Source: Streptomyces venezuelae
Lineage (GTDB): Bacteria; Actinomycetota; Actinomycetes; Streptomycetales; Streptomycetaceae
Direction: 5' to 3'
Length of the DNA stretch: 64,000 nucleotides
Assembly: GCF_008642315.1 (NCBI RefSeq)
Contig: NZ_CP029192.1
Coordinates: 4,340,001-4,404,000, forward strand
In this document: one piece after another, positions 23,725 to 32,627 of the stretch
How positions within the stretch are numbered: position 1 is the first letter of the stretch
Layout: the number at the start of each line of letters is the position of its first letter
Notes under the pieces: generated by a model
Databases searched by the model: none
The model's input: the letters and a program-made list of their open reading frames with translations, nothing else
What the model was told of the DNA's origin: nothing
Program-made: the position numbers and the translations under genes

Positions 23725-26700
23725 ATGCGGTTCGGGGTGCTGGGCCCACTGGCGGTGTGGGACGGCGAGGGGGAACCCGTCAAGGTTCCCGAGGCGAAGG
23801 TCAGGGCGCTCCTCGCCGACCTTCTGGTGCACGAGGGGCGGCCGGTCTCCGCGGACCGGCTCATCGACGACCTGTGGGGCGACGCGCCGCCCGGCAACCC
23901 GGCCAACGCCCTTCAGGCCAAGGTCTCCCAGCTGCGCCGCGTCCTCGGCCGCGACCGCGTGGTGCGCCGGCCGCCCGGTTACCGGCTGCGGCTGGACGCG
24001 GCGGCGGGCGACGAGGTGGACGCCGACCGTTTCCGTGCGCTGGTCGAGGAGGCGCGGCGGGCGCCGGATCCGGCGTCGCGGGCGGCCGCGCTGGGCGAGG
24101 CGCTCGCGTTGTGGCGGGGGCCCGCGTACGCGGATCTGGCCGATGCGGAGTTCGTACGCGCGTCAGTGGACCGGCTCGCGGAGCAGCGCATCGCCGTGCT
24201 GGAGGAGCGGGCGGAGGCGCGGCTCGCGGCGGGCGATCACACGTTGCTCACGGGGGAGTTGGCGGACCTGGTGGCCCGGCATCCGCTGCGGGAGCGGTTG
24301 CGGGCGGTGCAGCTGCGGGCGCTGTACCTCGCGGGGCGGCAGAGCGAGGCGCTCGCGTCGTACGAGGGGCTGCGGCGGCGGTTGTCGGCGGAGCTCGGCG
24401 TCGACCCGGGCCCGGAACTGACCTCCCTCCACGAGGCGATACTCCGCCAGGACCCGTCCCTGACGCAGCGCACGGCGGGACGGGGTGTCGCCCCGGACGT
24501 CGGTCCGGACGTCGGTCCCGCCACAGACCTGAGCGCCGACGCAGCAGTGCGCCAGGGGGGATCGCCCCTCCCCACCCCCCTCACCGCCCTCATAGGACGC
24601 GACCGAGCCGTGGCGGACGTCGGCGGGCTCCTCGGCTCCGCGCGGCTCGTGACGCTCACCGGGCCCGGTGGTGTCGGCAAGACGCGTCTCGCGCTGGAAG
24701 CCGCCGCCCGGTTGGCCAAGTCCCCCGACGACGTCCGGCTCGTCGAGCTCGCCGCGCTGCGCGGCGACAGCACCCTCGCCGACCTCGCCGTCTCCGTCTC
24801 CACCGCCCTCGGCCTGCGCGACGACGCCCCCACCGGCGTGCCCGCCGCCGCCCCCGCGACCCCCCTCGACCGTCTGACCACCGCCCTGCGCGACCGCCGC
24901 ACGCTCCTCGTCCTCGACAACTGCGAGCAGGTCGTCGAGGAGGCCGCCGCCCTCGCCGACGCCCTGCTGCGTGCCGCGCCCGGCCTCCGCGTCCTCGCCA
25001 CGAGCCAGGAACCCCTCGGCCTCACCGGCGAGACCGTGTTCCTCGTGGAGCCGCTCCCCGCCGCCGACGCCGTCCAGCTCTTCGCCGCCCGCGCGGCCGC
25101 CGCGGCCCCGGGCTTCTCCCTGGTCCCCGGCAGTGACGACGAGGCGGCCGTCGCCGAGATCTGCCGCCGCCTCGACGGCATCCCGCTCGCGCTCGAACTC
25201 GCCGCGACACGCGTACGGGCTCTCGGCGTACGGGAGTTGGCGGACCGGCTCGGCGACCGGTTCCGGCTCCTCACCTCCGGGCAGCGCGGCGCGCCCGCCC
25301 GCCAGCAGACGCTGCGGGCGATGATCGACTGGAGCTGGGAGCTGCTCACCGCGCCCGAACGCATCGTGCTGCGCCGCCTCGCCGTGCACCGCGACGGCTG
25401 CACGCTGGACGCGGCGGAGGCGGTCTGCGCGGGTGACGGCGTGACCCGCGACGAGGTACTCGACCTGGTGACGCGCCTCGTCGACCGCTCCCTGGTCGTC
25501 ATGGCGCCCGGCCCCGCAGGGACGGCGCCGCGCTACCGCCTCCTGGAGTCCGTGTCCGCGTACGCCATGGAGCGGCTGGACGCGCTGGAGGACCACGTCG
25601 CCGTACGGGAACGCCACCTCCACCACTATCTGGACCTCGCGGAACGCGCCGAGCCCCGGCTGCGGGACGACGGCCAGCGGGTGTGGCTGGCCCGTCTGGA
25701 CGCGGAGGCGGCGAATCTCCGCGCGGCGCTGGACGAGGCGACCCGACGCCCCTCGGGGGGCGAGGCGGTACGGCTCGCCACGGCGCTGACGTGGTGGTGG
25801 CTGCTACGGGGTCGCCTCACGGAGGCGCGACGGGCCCTGGCGGCGGTAAGCGGAGCGACACCGGGAGCGGACCCCGGGGCGGCCCCCTGGGCGGCCCCCG
25901 GAGCGGTCCCCGGGACGGCACCCGGAACGGACCACGGAGCGGACCCCTGGGCTACCCCCGGAACGGACCACGGAGCGACACCCGGAACGGCCCCCGAAGC
26001 GGACCCCTGGGCTACCCCCGGAACGGACCACGGAGCGACACCCGGAACGGCCCCCGAAGCGGACCCCTGGGCTACACCCGAAGCGGACCCCGGGACGACA
26101 CCCGGAACGGCCCCCGAAGCGGACCCCTGGGCTACACCCGAAGCGGACCCCGGGACGACACCCGGAACGGCCCCCGAAGCGGACCCCTGGGCTACACCCG
26201 GAACGGACCCCGGGACAACCCCCGGAACGGGCCACGGGGCGACTCTCGGAACGGCCCACGGAGCGGACTTTGGGGCGACACCCGGAGCGGACCCCGGAAC
26301 AGCACCCGGAGCAGCACCCAGTACCGCACCCGCCGCCCCGCCCGCCGGACCCCAGCTCGCCACCCTGCACGCCGCCTTCAGGCTCCTCACGGGAGAGCAC
26401 GCGCAGGCGCAAGGCCAAACCACCCCACACACCCCCTCCGCGCCCCCGCAACACCCCCGCACCCTCTGGCTGCACGCCTACGCCGTCTTCAGCGCGGGCG
26501 ACCCCGCCGCCAGCGAGCGTGCCAACGCACTGGCCCTCGACCTCGCCGACCGCACGGGCGACCCGTGGACCACCGCCGCCGCGCTCGCCCTGCGCGCGAT
26601 GCACGCGCTGATCCGCGGCGACCTCGACACGATCGCCCGCGACGGCGCACGCGCGGCGGACCTCTTCGCCGAACTCGGCGACCGCTGGGGCGCGTTGCAG

Positions 26701-27417
26701 ACCGTCGCACCGCTCGCCGCCCTCGCCGAGATCCGAGGCGATTACGAAGAGGCCGCGCGCCGCCAGGAGGAGGGCCTCGTCATCGCCCGCGAGCTCGGCC
26801 TCCAGGCGGAGATATCCGCCCGCCTCTCCGGCCTCGGCCGCCTCGCCCTCCTCACCCACGACTGGAACCGGGCCCACGACCTGCACACCCAGGCCCTCGA
26901 CCTGGCCTCCGCGCACGGCTACCGCTACGGCCGCATCCACGCCGAAATGGGCCTCGCCCTCGGCGCCCGCCGCTCCGGCGACCTCGACGCGGCGGAGGCA
27001 CACCTCACGCGCATCCGGGACCGTCACGCCGACGTGTCCTCCCCGGCCGGTGACCACCTGCGCCAGGCCGAGCTCGGCTTCATCGCGGAGCTGCGCGGCG
27101 ACGCGGCCGGTGCCGAGGCCCACCACCTCCTCGGGCTCAGGACCGCCCGCGCCCTCGCCGAACCGCGTGCCGTCGCCCTCTCCCTGGAGGGCCTGGCGGG
27201 CGCGGCGGCCGTGGCGGGCACACCGGCACGGGCCGCGGAGCTGCTCGGCGCGGCCGACGCGGCCCGCAGAAGCGTGGGCGCGCCGCTCCCGCCCGCCGAA
27301 CGCGGGGACGTGAACCGCATCTCGGCGGCGGCGCGGGCGGCGCTCGGCGAGAGCGCGTACGCGGAGGCGTTCGCGCGGGGCGCGGACCTCCCCCCGGACC
27401 GCCTCCCGCACGCCTGA
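23725..27417 (+). CDS. AfsR-like BTAD/NB-ARC transcriptional regulator with minisatellite insert
   Basis: A 1230-residue regulator. The order is a winged-helix DNA-binding domain (residues 1-90), a BTAD domain (about 95-240), an NB-ARC ATPase (from about 290; Walker A GPGGVGKT, Walker B LLVLDNCEQV), then a helical repeat region to the C-terminus. Between the ATPase and the last helical repeats lies a low-complexity segment (about 710-870) with five in-register copies of a 20-residue unit, residues 733-832. The family normally has no such insert. It is divergent from the SDR/MFS genes and may regulate them or a distant metabolite cluster. The ATG at 23725 starts exactly at MRFGVLGPL, the usual N-terminus. 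Confidence 0.9.
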   Translation: MRFGVLGPLAVWDGEGEPVKVPEAKVRALLADLLVHEGRPVSADRLIDDLWGDAPPGNPANALQAKVSQLRRVLGRDRVVRRPPGYRLRLDAAAGDEVDADRFRALVEEARRAPDPASRAAALGEALALWRGPAYADLADAEFVRASVDRLAEQRIAVLEERAEARLAAGDHTLLTGELADLVARHPLRERLRAVQLRALYLAGRQSEALASYEGLRRRLSAELGVDPGPELTSLHEAILRQDPSLTQRTAGRGVAPDVGPDVGPATDLSADAAVRQGGSPLPTPLTALIGRDRAVADVGGLLGSARLVTLTGPGGVGKTRLALEAAARLAKSPDDVRLVELAALRGDSTLADLAVSVSTALGLRDDAPTGVPAAAPATPLDRLTTALRDRRTLLVLDNCEQVVEEAAALADALLRAAPGLRVLATSQEPLGLTGETVFLVEPLPAADAVQLFAARAAAAAPGFSLVPGSDDEAAVAEICRRLDGIPLALELAATRVRALGVRELADRLGDRFRLLTSGQRGAPARQQTLRAMIDWSWELLTAPERIVLRRLAVHRDGCTLDAAEAVCAGDGVTRDEVLDLVTRLVDRSLVVMAPGPAGTAPRYRLLESVSAYAMERLDALEDHVAVRERHLHHYLDLAERAEPRLRDDGQRVWLARLDAEAANLRAALDEATRRPSGGEAVRLATALTWWWLLRGRLTEARRALAAVSGATPGADPGAAPWAAPGAVPGTAPGTDHGADPWATPGTDHGATPGTAPEADPWATPGTDHGATPGTAPEADPWATPEADPGTTPGTAPEADPWATPEADPGTTPGTAPEADPWATPGTDPGTTPGTGHGATLGTAHGADFGATPGADPGTAPGAAPSTAPAAPPAGPQLATLHAAFRLLTGEHAQAQGQTTPHTPSAPPQHPRTLWLHAYAVFSAGDPAASERANALALDLADRTGDPWTTAAALALRAMHALIRGDLDTIARDGARAADLFAELGDRWGALQTVAPLAALAEIRGDYEEAARRQEEGLVIARELGLQAEISARLSGLGRLALLTHDWNRAHDLHTQALDLASAHGYRYGRIHAEMGLALGARRSGDLDAAEAHLTRIRDRHADVSSPAGDHLRQAELGFIAELRGDAAGAEAHHLLGLRTARALAEPRAVALSLEGLAGAAAVAGTPARAAELLGAADAARRSVGAPLPPAERGDVNRISAAARAALGESAYAEAFARGADLPPDRLPHA
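25921..26220 (+). repeat. 60-bp coding minisatellite, five copies
   Basis: Five head-to-tail 60-bp units, two of them (26041-26160) identical, encode PGTAPEADPWATPEADPGTT and close variants. Degenerate copies extend the repeat on both sides to about 25855-26330. The length is a multiple of three, so gain or loss of units keeps the frame. Confidence 0.93.
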
Positions 27418-27554
27418 GCGCCGCTCCGACCCGCCCCGACCGCCCCGCCCGTCGCACAGACCTTCGACCATCCCCGTTCACCCCCGTACAGTGGCAAGAT
27501 CCCGCATTCCACCCGGGATGCGAGGGCTGTAGTTCCATCAATGGGGGGCCTGAC

Positions 27555-27920
27555 ATGGCACTGTTCGGAAACGCGCACACCGTCGACCCGATGAAGGCGC
27601 AGAACGAGTACGCGCGTCTGCTCGGGCACGGCGAGCAGGTGCACGCCGCGTACACGCTGATACGCGACACCATGCTGTTCACGGACCGTCGGCTGATCAT
27701 GGTCGACAAGCAGGGGATCACCGGCAAGAAGGTCGAGTACCACTCGGTGCCGTACCGCAGCATCACGCACTTCGCCGTCGAGACGGCCGGCCACTTCGAC
27801 CTCGACGCCGAGCTGAAGATCTGGGTCTCCGGCAATCCCGCGCCGATGCAGAAGACGTTCACGAAGGGCGTCGACATCTACGAGGTCCAGGCGATCCTGA
27901 CCCAGTTCGTGGCCCGCTGA
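27555..27920 (+). CDS. Bacterial PH-domain protein
   Basis: A 121-residue protein with a single bacterial pleckstrin-homology-like domain. Typical pieces are DTMLFTDRRLIMVDKQGITG, the strands around VEYHSVPYRSITHFAVETAG and the closing helix YEVQAILTQFVAR. It has no signal or membrane segment. The function of these small PH proteins is unclear; they may sense envelope stress or lipids. Confidence 0.88.
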   Translation: MALFGNAHTVDPMKAQNEYARLLGHGEQVHAAYTLIRDTMLFTDRRLIMVDKQGITGKKVEYHSVPYRSITHFAVETAGHFDLDAELKIWVSGNPAPMQKTFTKGVDIYEVQAILTQFVAR

Positions 27921-28049
27921 CGGACGAGACCTTCGGCGACCACGCGTAGACCAAAGTGCGATGAGCGCGGCGTGCGCTGATCGGCATGCTCGGGATCACC
28001 GGACGGCGGCGGTTGGGGCCGCCGCCGGTTCGGGATCACGGGAGGCGCT

Positions 28050-29189
28050 GTGCGGAACGACACCGGGTTGAGCAGGGGCCAGTTTCTGGCGGGGAGTGCG
28101 GCGGTGGGGGCCGCGGTCGCCACCGGGGCGCTCGCGGGGGCCGGGAAGGCCGGGGCCGCCGACGCCGGGGACCGGAAAGGCCTGCGGTATCGCGGGGTCT
28201 GCTACGAGGTCGGGGACGGCGAAGGACCCGCCACCGCGTGGAGCGCGGGACGCATGCGGCGCGACGTCCGCGCCATCCGGCACCAGCTGCACGCCAACTC
28301 CGTCTCCGTGTACGGCACCGGCGTCGACCGCCTCGCCGCCACCGCCTCCGAAGCCGCCGAGCGCGGGCTCCACGTCTGGCTCCAGCCGCGCCTCGCCGAC
28401 GTGCCGGAACGGGACATTCTCGATCACCTCGCCGAGACCGGGCGGCACGCCGAACGCATGCGGCGGCAGGGGGCCCGCGTGTACCTCAGCGTCGGGTGCG
28501 AGTTCGTGCTGTTCGTGCCCGGGATCGTGCCGGGCGACGATGCCGTGGAGCGGGTCCAGAACATCCTCAAGGGCAATTACGACCCCGAGCGGATGGTCCG
28601 GGAACTGCGGCGCTTCACCGGGCTCGCCGCGAAGACCGGCCGCCGCGTCTTCCGGGGGCCCCTCACCTACGGGGCCGCCCACGACGACGACGTCGACTGG
28701 TCCCTCTTCGACCTCGTCAGCGTGAACTACTACGGGTATCACGGAAGCCGACGCGGATACGTGAAGGACCTTTCCCCGCACACCCGTTGGGGCAAGCCCG
28801 TCGCCATCACCGAGTGCGGCTCCTGCACGTACGAAGGGGCCCCGCAGGACGGCGGCATGGGGTGGTACGAGTCGATCGACTACTCCGTGGAGCCGCCGGT
28901 GATCACCGGCGGGCTCAAGCGCAGCGAGCGGACCCAGGCCGCCTACCTCTCCGACGTCTTCGACGTCTTCGAGTCCATGGACCTGCACGCCGCGCTGGTC
29001 TACCAGTTCGTCAGCCCCGAGCTGCCGCACCGGCCCGACTCCCCCCGCCACGACCTCGACGTCGCGAGCTACGGCCTCGTCAAGGCTCTGCGGAAGCGGC
29101 CCGACGATCCCGAGTCCCCCTGGCACTGGGAGCCGAAGGAGTCCTTCCGGGCGCTGGCCCACCGTTTCGAACACGCCGGGCGTCGATGA
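28050..29189 (+). CDS. Secreted TIM-barrel (glycoside-hydrolase-like) protein
   Basis: A 379-residue protein with an export signal (SRGQFLAGSAAVGAAVATGA). The motif resembles a twin-arginine signal, but the second arginine is a glycine, so export could be by Sec. The body is a (beta/alpha)8-type fold: HVWLQPRLAD, VYLSVGCEFVLF, DLVSVNYYGYHG and PVAITECGSCTYEGA are strand ends where catalytic acids would sit (Glu in GCEF and TECG). Homologues are sometimes labelled abortive infection protein, but nothing here supports phage defence. GTG start with GGGAGG. Confidence 0.75.
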   Translation: MRNDTGLSRGQFLAGSAAVGAAVATGALAGAGKAGAADAGDRKGLRYRGVCYEVGDGEGPATAWSAGRMRRDVRAIRHQLHANSVSVYGTGVDRLAATASEAAERGLHVWLQPRLADVPERDILDHLAETGRHAERMRRQGARVYLSVGCEFVLFVPGIVPGDDAVERVQNILKGNYDPERMVRELRRFTGLAAKTGRRVFRGPLTYGAAHDDDVDWSLFDLVSVNYYGYHGSRRGYVKDLSPHTRWGKPVAITECGSCTYEGAPQDGGMGWYESIDYSVEPPVITGGLKRSERTQAAYLSDVFDVFESMDLHAALVYQFVSPELPHRPDSPRHDLDVASYGLVKALRKRPDDPESPWHWEPKESFRALAHRFEHAGRR

Positions 29190-29287
29190 CCCGTGCGCGC
29201 CCCGCTTGGCCCGCGGAGGTCTTCCCTCCCCGTCGCCCGTGTGTTTGCCTGAGGGCCATTTCGGCTGTCTGAGGCGGGAGTTGCCGC

Positions 29288-30226
29288 ATGCGGAAGCGGA
29301 GTCTTTGGGGCGCGGGGGTTGTCGCGGGGCTGCTGTTGCTGGGCGCGTGCGGGGACCCCGGGTCCGGGGACGCGGCGCCGGCGGACCTTCCCGAGGCGTC
29401 GGGGTCCGCGGCCCCGTCCGAGCCGTCCGCCGCGCCGTCCGCAACGACCCGCGAGCGTGCCGCGCGCGACGCCGCGGACAAGCCCTCGCGCGCGCCCAAG
29501 GTCCTGTACCTCGGCGACTCCCTCGCCATGGAGAACCAGAACGTCCTCGGCCAGCAGCTCAAGGACCGCCTCGGTGCGCGGTACAAGAGCGCGCCGTACT
29601 CCGGCACGACCCTCTGCGACTACCTCGACGGCACGGGCGAGGACTCCCTCGTCCCCGACAAGGACAAGGCGGCGGCCCTCGTGCGGGCGCAGCGGCCCGA
29701 CTACGTCGTCCTCCAGTTCTGGGGCAACGCGTGGGGCTACACGCCGTGCATGAAGGGGATCACCTACGACAAGCGGCGCGCGGAGTACTTCGACCGGTAC
29801 GCGGCCGACGCGCGTCGCCTCGCCGCGCAGATCCGGGGCGCGGGGGGTGGGCGTACGCGTGTCGTCTGGGTCCTCCAGGGTCCCGACCCGATCACGCCCG
29901 ACCGCGTACGCCGCGTCAACGCCATCTACCAGGCGCAGGCCCGCGCGTCCGATGGGATCGTCGCCGATGCGGGCAAGACCGTGGCCCCCGGCGCGGATCG
30001 CTACACATGGGTCGAGAAGCTGCCCTGCACGGCGTACGAGCGGGACCACGCGGCGTACTGCACAGAGCCGGGTGCGGGGCTCACGGCTCTCCACCGCGAC
30101 AAGGACTACCTGCACTTCTGTCTTGCGCCCACGACGGCCAAGTCCCGCCCCTGCCCGGTGCGTTCGCCGGGCATCCGGCGGATGACCGAAGCGGTCACCT
30201 CGCGGGTCGCGGCAGATCTCCGCTGA
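29288..30226 (+). CDS. SGNH/GDSL-hydrolase lipoprotein
   Basis: A 312-residue lipoprotein. Lipobox LLLGAC puts the lipid on Cys21; a Pro/Ser/Ala linker follows. The SGNH domain has block I LYLGDSLAMEN, a Gly/Asn block near VLQFWGNAWG and the DKDYLHF catalytic Asp-x-x-His region near the C-terminus. Six cysteines suggest disulfides. Likely acyl-esterase or acetyl-transfer-related activity at the cell surface; substrate unknown. Confidence 0.85.
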   Translation: MRKRSLWGAGVVAGLLLLGACGDPGSGDAAPADLPEASGSAAPSEPSAAPSATTRERAARDAADKPSRAPKVLYLGDSLAMENQNVLGQQLKDRLGARYKSAPYSGTTLCDYLDGTGEDSLVPDKDKAAALVRAQRPDYVVLQFWGNAWGYTPCMKGITYDKRRAEYFDRYAADARRLAAQIRGAGGGRTRVVWVLQGPDPITPDRVRRVNAIYQAQARASDGIVADAGKTVAPGADRYTWVEKLPCTAYERDHAAYCTEPGAGLTALHRDKDYLHFCLAPTTAKSRPCPVRSPGIRRMTEAVTSRVAADLR

Positions 30227-30482
30227 CGGCGGCGTCCACGAAGTGGGTGAAGGCGGTGCGGGTGAGGGTGAGGGTGGGGCCGGTGGGGTTCTTGCTGTCC
30301 CGCACGGCCACGTTGCACTGGGCTTGGGCGAGTTCTATGCAGTCGCCGCCGGTGTCGCTGCTGTACGTCGACTTGCGCCACGCGGCGCCGTTTAGGGGGG
30401 CGCACTCGATGCAATCACCGCCGCTGCTGCCGCTGTAGGACGACTTACGCCACTGCGCGCCCGTCAGGTTCTGGCTGCCCAT
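30195..30482 (-). CDS. Tandem DUF397 protein
   Basis: A 95-residue protein with two DUF397 units: QWRKSSYSGSSGGDCIECA and AWRKSTYSSDTGGDCIELA. DUF397 proteins pair with DUF5753 helix-turn-helix regulators (WhiJ/BldB-type systems) and act as their small regulatory partners in development and antibiotic control. The ATG lies 38 bp inside the end of the XRE regulator gene, so expression is tightly coupled. Most family members carry a single unit; the first unit here is followed by an extra copy. Confidence 0.9.
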   Translation of the reverse strand: MGSQNLTGAQWRKSSYSGSSGGDCIECAPLNGAAWRKSTYSSDTGGDCIELAQAQCNVAVRDSKNPTGPTLTLTRTAFTHFVDAAVSGDLPRPAR

Positions 30483-31290
30483 ACCGTTCCTCCATCACGC
30501 GAGCGATCAGCGTGGCCGAGTCCTCCCGAGAGAGCGCCGCGCCTTGCAGGCGAGCGTATCCGAGCGAACGCTCCCTGATTACTTGCGGGTTGGCAGTCAT
30601 GTGCGGAGTGTCGTAGCTCTCCGAGTAGAACAAGTCAGGGTCATCACCGAAGCGCAGCAGATTGAACGACCCCATGACTGCAGCATGCTGCCCCACAGCG
30701 AACGGCAGCACCTGAAGGTTCAGCCACGGGCTGTCACGGAAGCCCAGCAGGTGGGCCAGTTGATCACGCATGACGGCCGGACCGCCCACCCGCCGGTGCA
30801 ACGCGGCTTCGTCCAGCACCACGAGGAGCGCAGGCGGACTGCTCCTGCCCAGGATGCGCTGTCGTTCCATCCGCGCCGCCACCATCTCGTCGAGCCGCTC
30901 CTGGTGCTCCACGCCGAGCACCGCCCGCGCGTACGGCTCTGTCTGCAACAGCCCGTAGACCAACTGGCACTGATACGTGGAGATGAAGCTCGCCCTCGCC
31001 TCCATCTCCGCGTACGCCTGAAACCACGTCGGCAACTGGCTCCGCAACACCAGCCCCACCAACCGCGAGAACAACCCGTCCGTCCCCAGCGCCGCGTCCA
31101 CCCGTTCCGAGAAGTCCCTCGTCGGCACCCTCCTCGTCGTCTCCACCTGGCCGATGAGGGACGCCGTGACGAAGACACACGAACCCAACTGGGACTGGCT
31201 GAGGCCCGCCGCCTCGCGCAGGCGTCGCAGCTCCGAGCCGTAGTAGTCGAGCGGGGACGCGCTGGGGTCGAGGTCACGCAGTTTGACCAT
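30445..31290 (-). CDS. XRE-family DUF5753 regulator (WhiJ-like)
   Basis: A 281-residue regulator. The N-terminal helix-turn-helix (about 18-70) is LRRLREAAGLSQSQLGSCVF; the DUF5753 ligand-type domain occupies the rest (YQCQLVYGLLQTEPYARAVL, HRRVGGPAVMRDQLAHLL). Streptomyces carry dozens of these pairs; WhiJ and its partner repress development. The target is probably its own promoter in the 150-bp gap to the right. Confidence 0.9.
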   Translation of the reverse strand: MVKLRDLDPSASPLDYYGSELRRLREAAGLSQSQLGSCVFVTASLIGQVETTRRVPTRDFSERVDAALGTDGLFSRLVGLVLRSQLPTWFQAYAEMEARASFISTYQCQLVYGLLQTEPYARAVLGVEHQERLDEMVAARMERQRILGRSSPPALLVVLDEAALHRRVGGPAVMRDQLAHLLGFRDSPWLNLQVLPFAVGQHAAVMGSFNLLRFGDDPDLFYSESYDTPHMTANPQVIRERSLGYARLQGAALSREDSATLIARVMEERYGQPEPDGRAVA

Positions 31291-31442
31291 GTGGCACAGA
31301 GTAATCAGGCGAACACCATCAGGTGATGGAAATCACGCAACTCATCGCGTCACCCGTTCGGCCCACACCCGCTCGCCGCGCCCTCCACGCCGTCTGACGC
31401 TGAAAGTCATGCATGTCCCCACGGAAGAGAAGGGGCGGCGCC

Positions 31443-31886
31443 ATGAGCAGCAGTGCCACCGCGCCCAACAAGCCGGGCGACCACCGTCACGACGAGAGCG
31501 GCTCGGCGCTCTGGGCGTCCGGCGGGACCATGTTCGCCGGTGTCCTGATGATGGTGAACGGCATCCTCGGCATCTTCGAGGGCATCGCCGGCATCGCGAA
31601 GGACGACGTGTACGAACGCGTCGGCGACTACGTCTACAAGTTCAACCTCACCACGTGGGGCTGGATCCACCTGGTCCTGGGCATCCTCGTGGCCGTCGTC
31701 GGCTGGGGCATCCTCAAGGGCGCGAGCTGGGCCAAGGCGACCGGCGTCGCGCTCGCGGCGCTCGCGATCGTGGCGCAGTTCCTGTGGCTGCCGTACACGC
31801 CGGTGTGGGCGCTCATCTCCATCGCGATCGGCGTCTTCGTCATCTGGGCGCTCTGCAACGACCGCTCGGACGTCGCAGGCCCCTGA
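31443..31886 (+). CDS. DUF7144-type four-helix membrane protein
   Basis: A 147-residue membrane protein with four predicted helices starting near residue 28 (WASGGTMFAGVLMMVNGILG). It has the TTWGWIHLVLGILVAVVGWG motif common in actinobacterial DUF7144 proteins. Function unknown. The ATG at 31443 was chosen at the end of the purine-rich AAGGGGCGGCGCC leader; it stops 9 bp before the convergent MarC gene. Confidence 0.8.
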   Translation: MSSSATAPNKPGDHRHDESGSALWASGGTMFAGVLMMVNGILGIFEGIAGIAKDDVYERVGDYVYKFNLTTWGWIHLVLGILVAVVGWGILKGASWAKATGVALAALAIVAQFLWLPYTPVWALISIAIGVFVIWALCNDRSDVAGP

Positions 31887-31895
31887 GGCGCGGGG

Positions 31896-32525
31896 TCAAG
31901 GACCCGTCCGGTCCGCGGGCACGCCGAGTGACGTCAGGCCGTCCAGGACCAGGTCCACGCCGACCGCCGCGAGCAGCAGGCCCAGCAGGCGGCCGAGGAG
32001 CTCGATCGTCGCGTGGTGCGTACGGCTGAGGACGCGTGCCAGGACGACGACGCACAGGAGGTCGACGACGACCACGGTGACGTACGCGCCGACCACCGTG
32101 GACCGCCACGTCCAGGAGTCGCGTGCCGCCCCCTCGATCAGTACGGCCGTCATGGCGAGGGGGCTCACCACGTACGGCATGAGCAGCTGCCGCACCCCGC
32201 TGACCAGGTCCGGGGTGTCGGGTCCCGAGGCATCCGTGCCGAGGTGGATGCCGAGGACGAGGCCGACGGCGTAGATGAAGAAGATGACTCCGCCCGCGAG
32301 CTGAAGTGCGGGTGTCGAGATGTGGAAGAGGTCGAGGAGCCAGGGCGCGGCGATGCCGGTCACCAGGCCGACGAGGATCGCCGCCGCCGACGAGATCAGC
32401 GCGATCCGGCGCAGCTCGGCCGTGGGGTGGGCCTGCGCGAGCCCGGCGAAGGCGAGCAGGACCTTCGGTGGGCCGACCACGGAGAAGAACGTGATGAATG
32501 CGGCGGAATAGCTCAGAGCGGTCAT
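31896..32525 (-). CDS. MarC-family integral membrane protein
   Basis: A 209-residue protein with six predicted helices and the MarC signatures FFSVVGPPKVLLAFAGL near the N-terminus and MPYVVSPLAMTAVLIEGA in the middle. Despite the name the family has no proven role in multiple antibiotic resistance. The ATG at 32525 was chosen over an upstream one at 32540 because AGGA lies before it. Convergent with the DUF7144 gene. Confidence 0.88.
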   Translation of the reverse strand: MTALSYSAAFITFFSVVGPPKVLLAFAGLAQAHPTAELRRIALISSAAAILVGLVTGIAAPWLLDLFHISTPALQLAGGVIFFIYAVGLVLGIHLGTDASGPDTPDLVSGVRQLLMPYVVSPLAMTAVLIEGAARDSWTWRSTVVGAYVTVVVVDLLCVVVLARVLSRTHHATIELLGRLLGLLLAAVGVDLVLDGLTSLGVPADRTGP

Positions 32526-32627
32526 GGGGGCATCCTGCACGGCGGTGCCGCGTACGCCCTGGAGGCGGGCGCTCGGCGACTTCGGCCGGCCCGAGCCGGT
32601 TGATCACCGGGGCCGCCAGACGCCCAC

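Noticed and set aside
25921..26220. Possible CRISPR-like array because of regular 60-bp periodicity
   Set aside because: Units are nearly identical over their full length, without unique spacers, and stay in frame within a coding sequence.
25683..27053. Alternative plus-frame protein over the AfsR minisatellite
   Set aside because: The repeat is open in several frames because it lacks A/T-rich stops; domain content supports only the AfsR frame.
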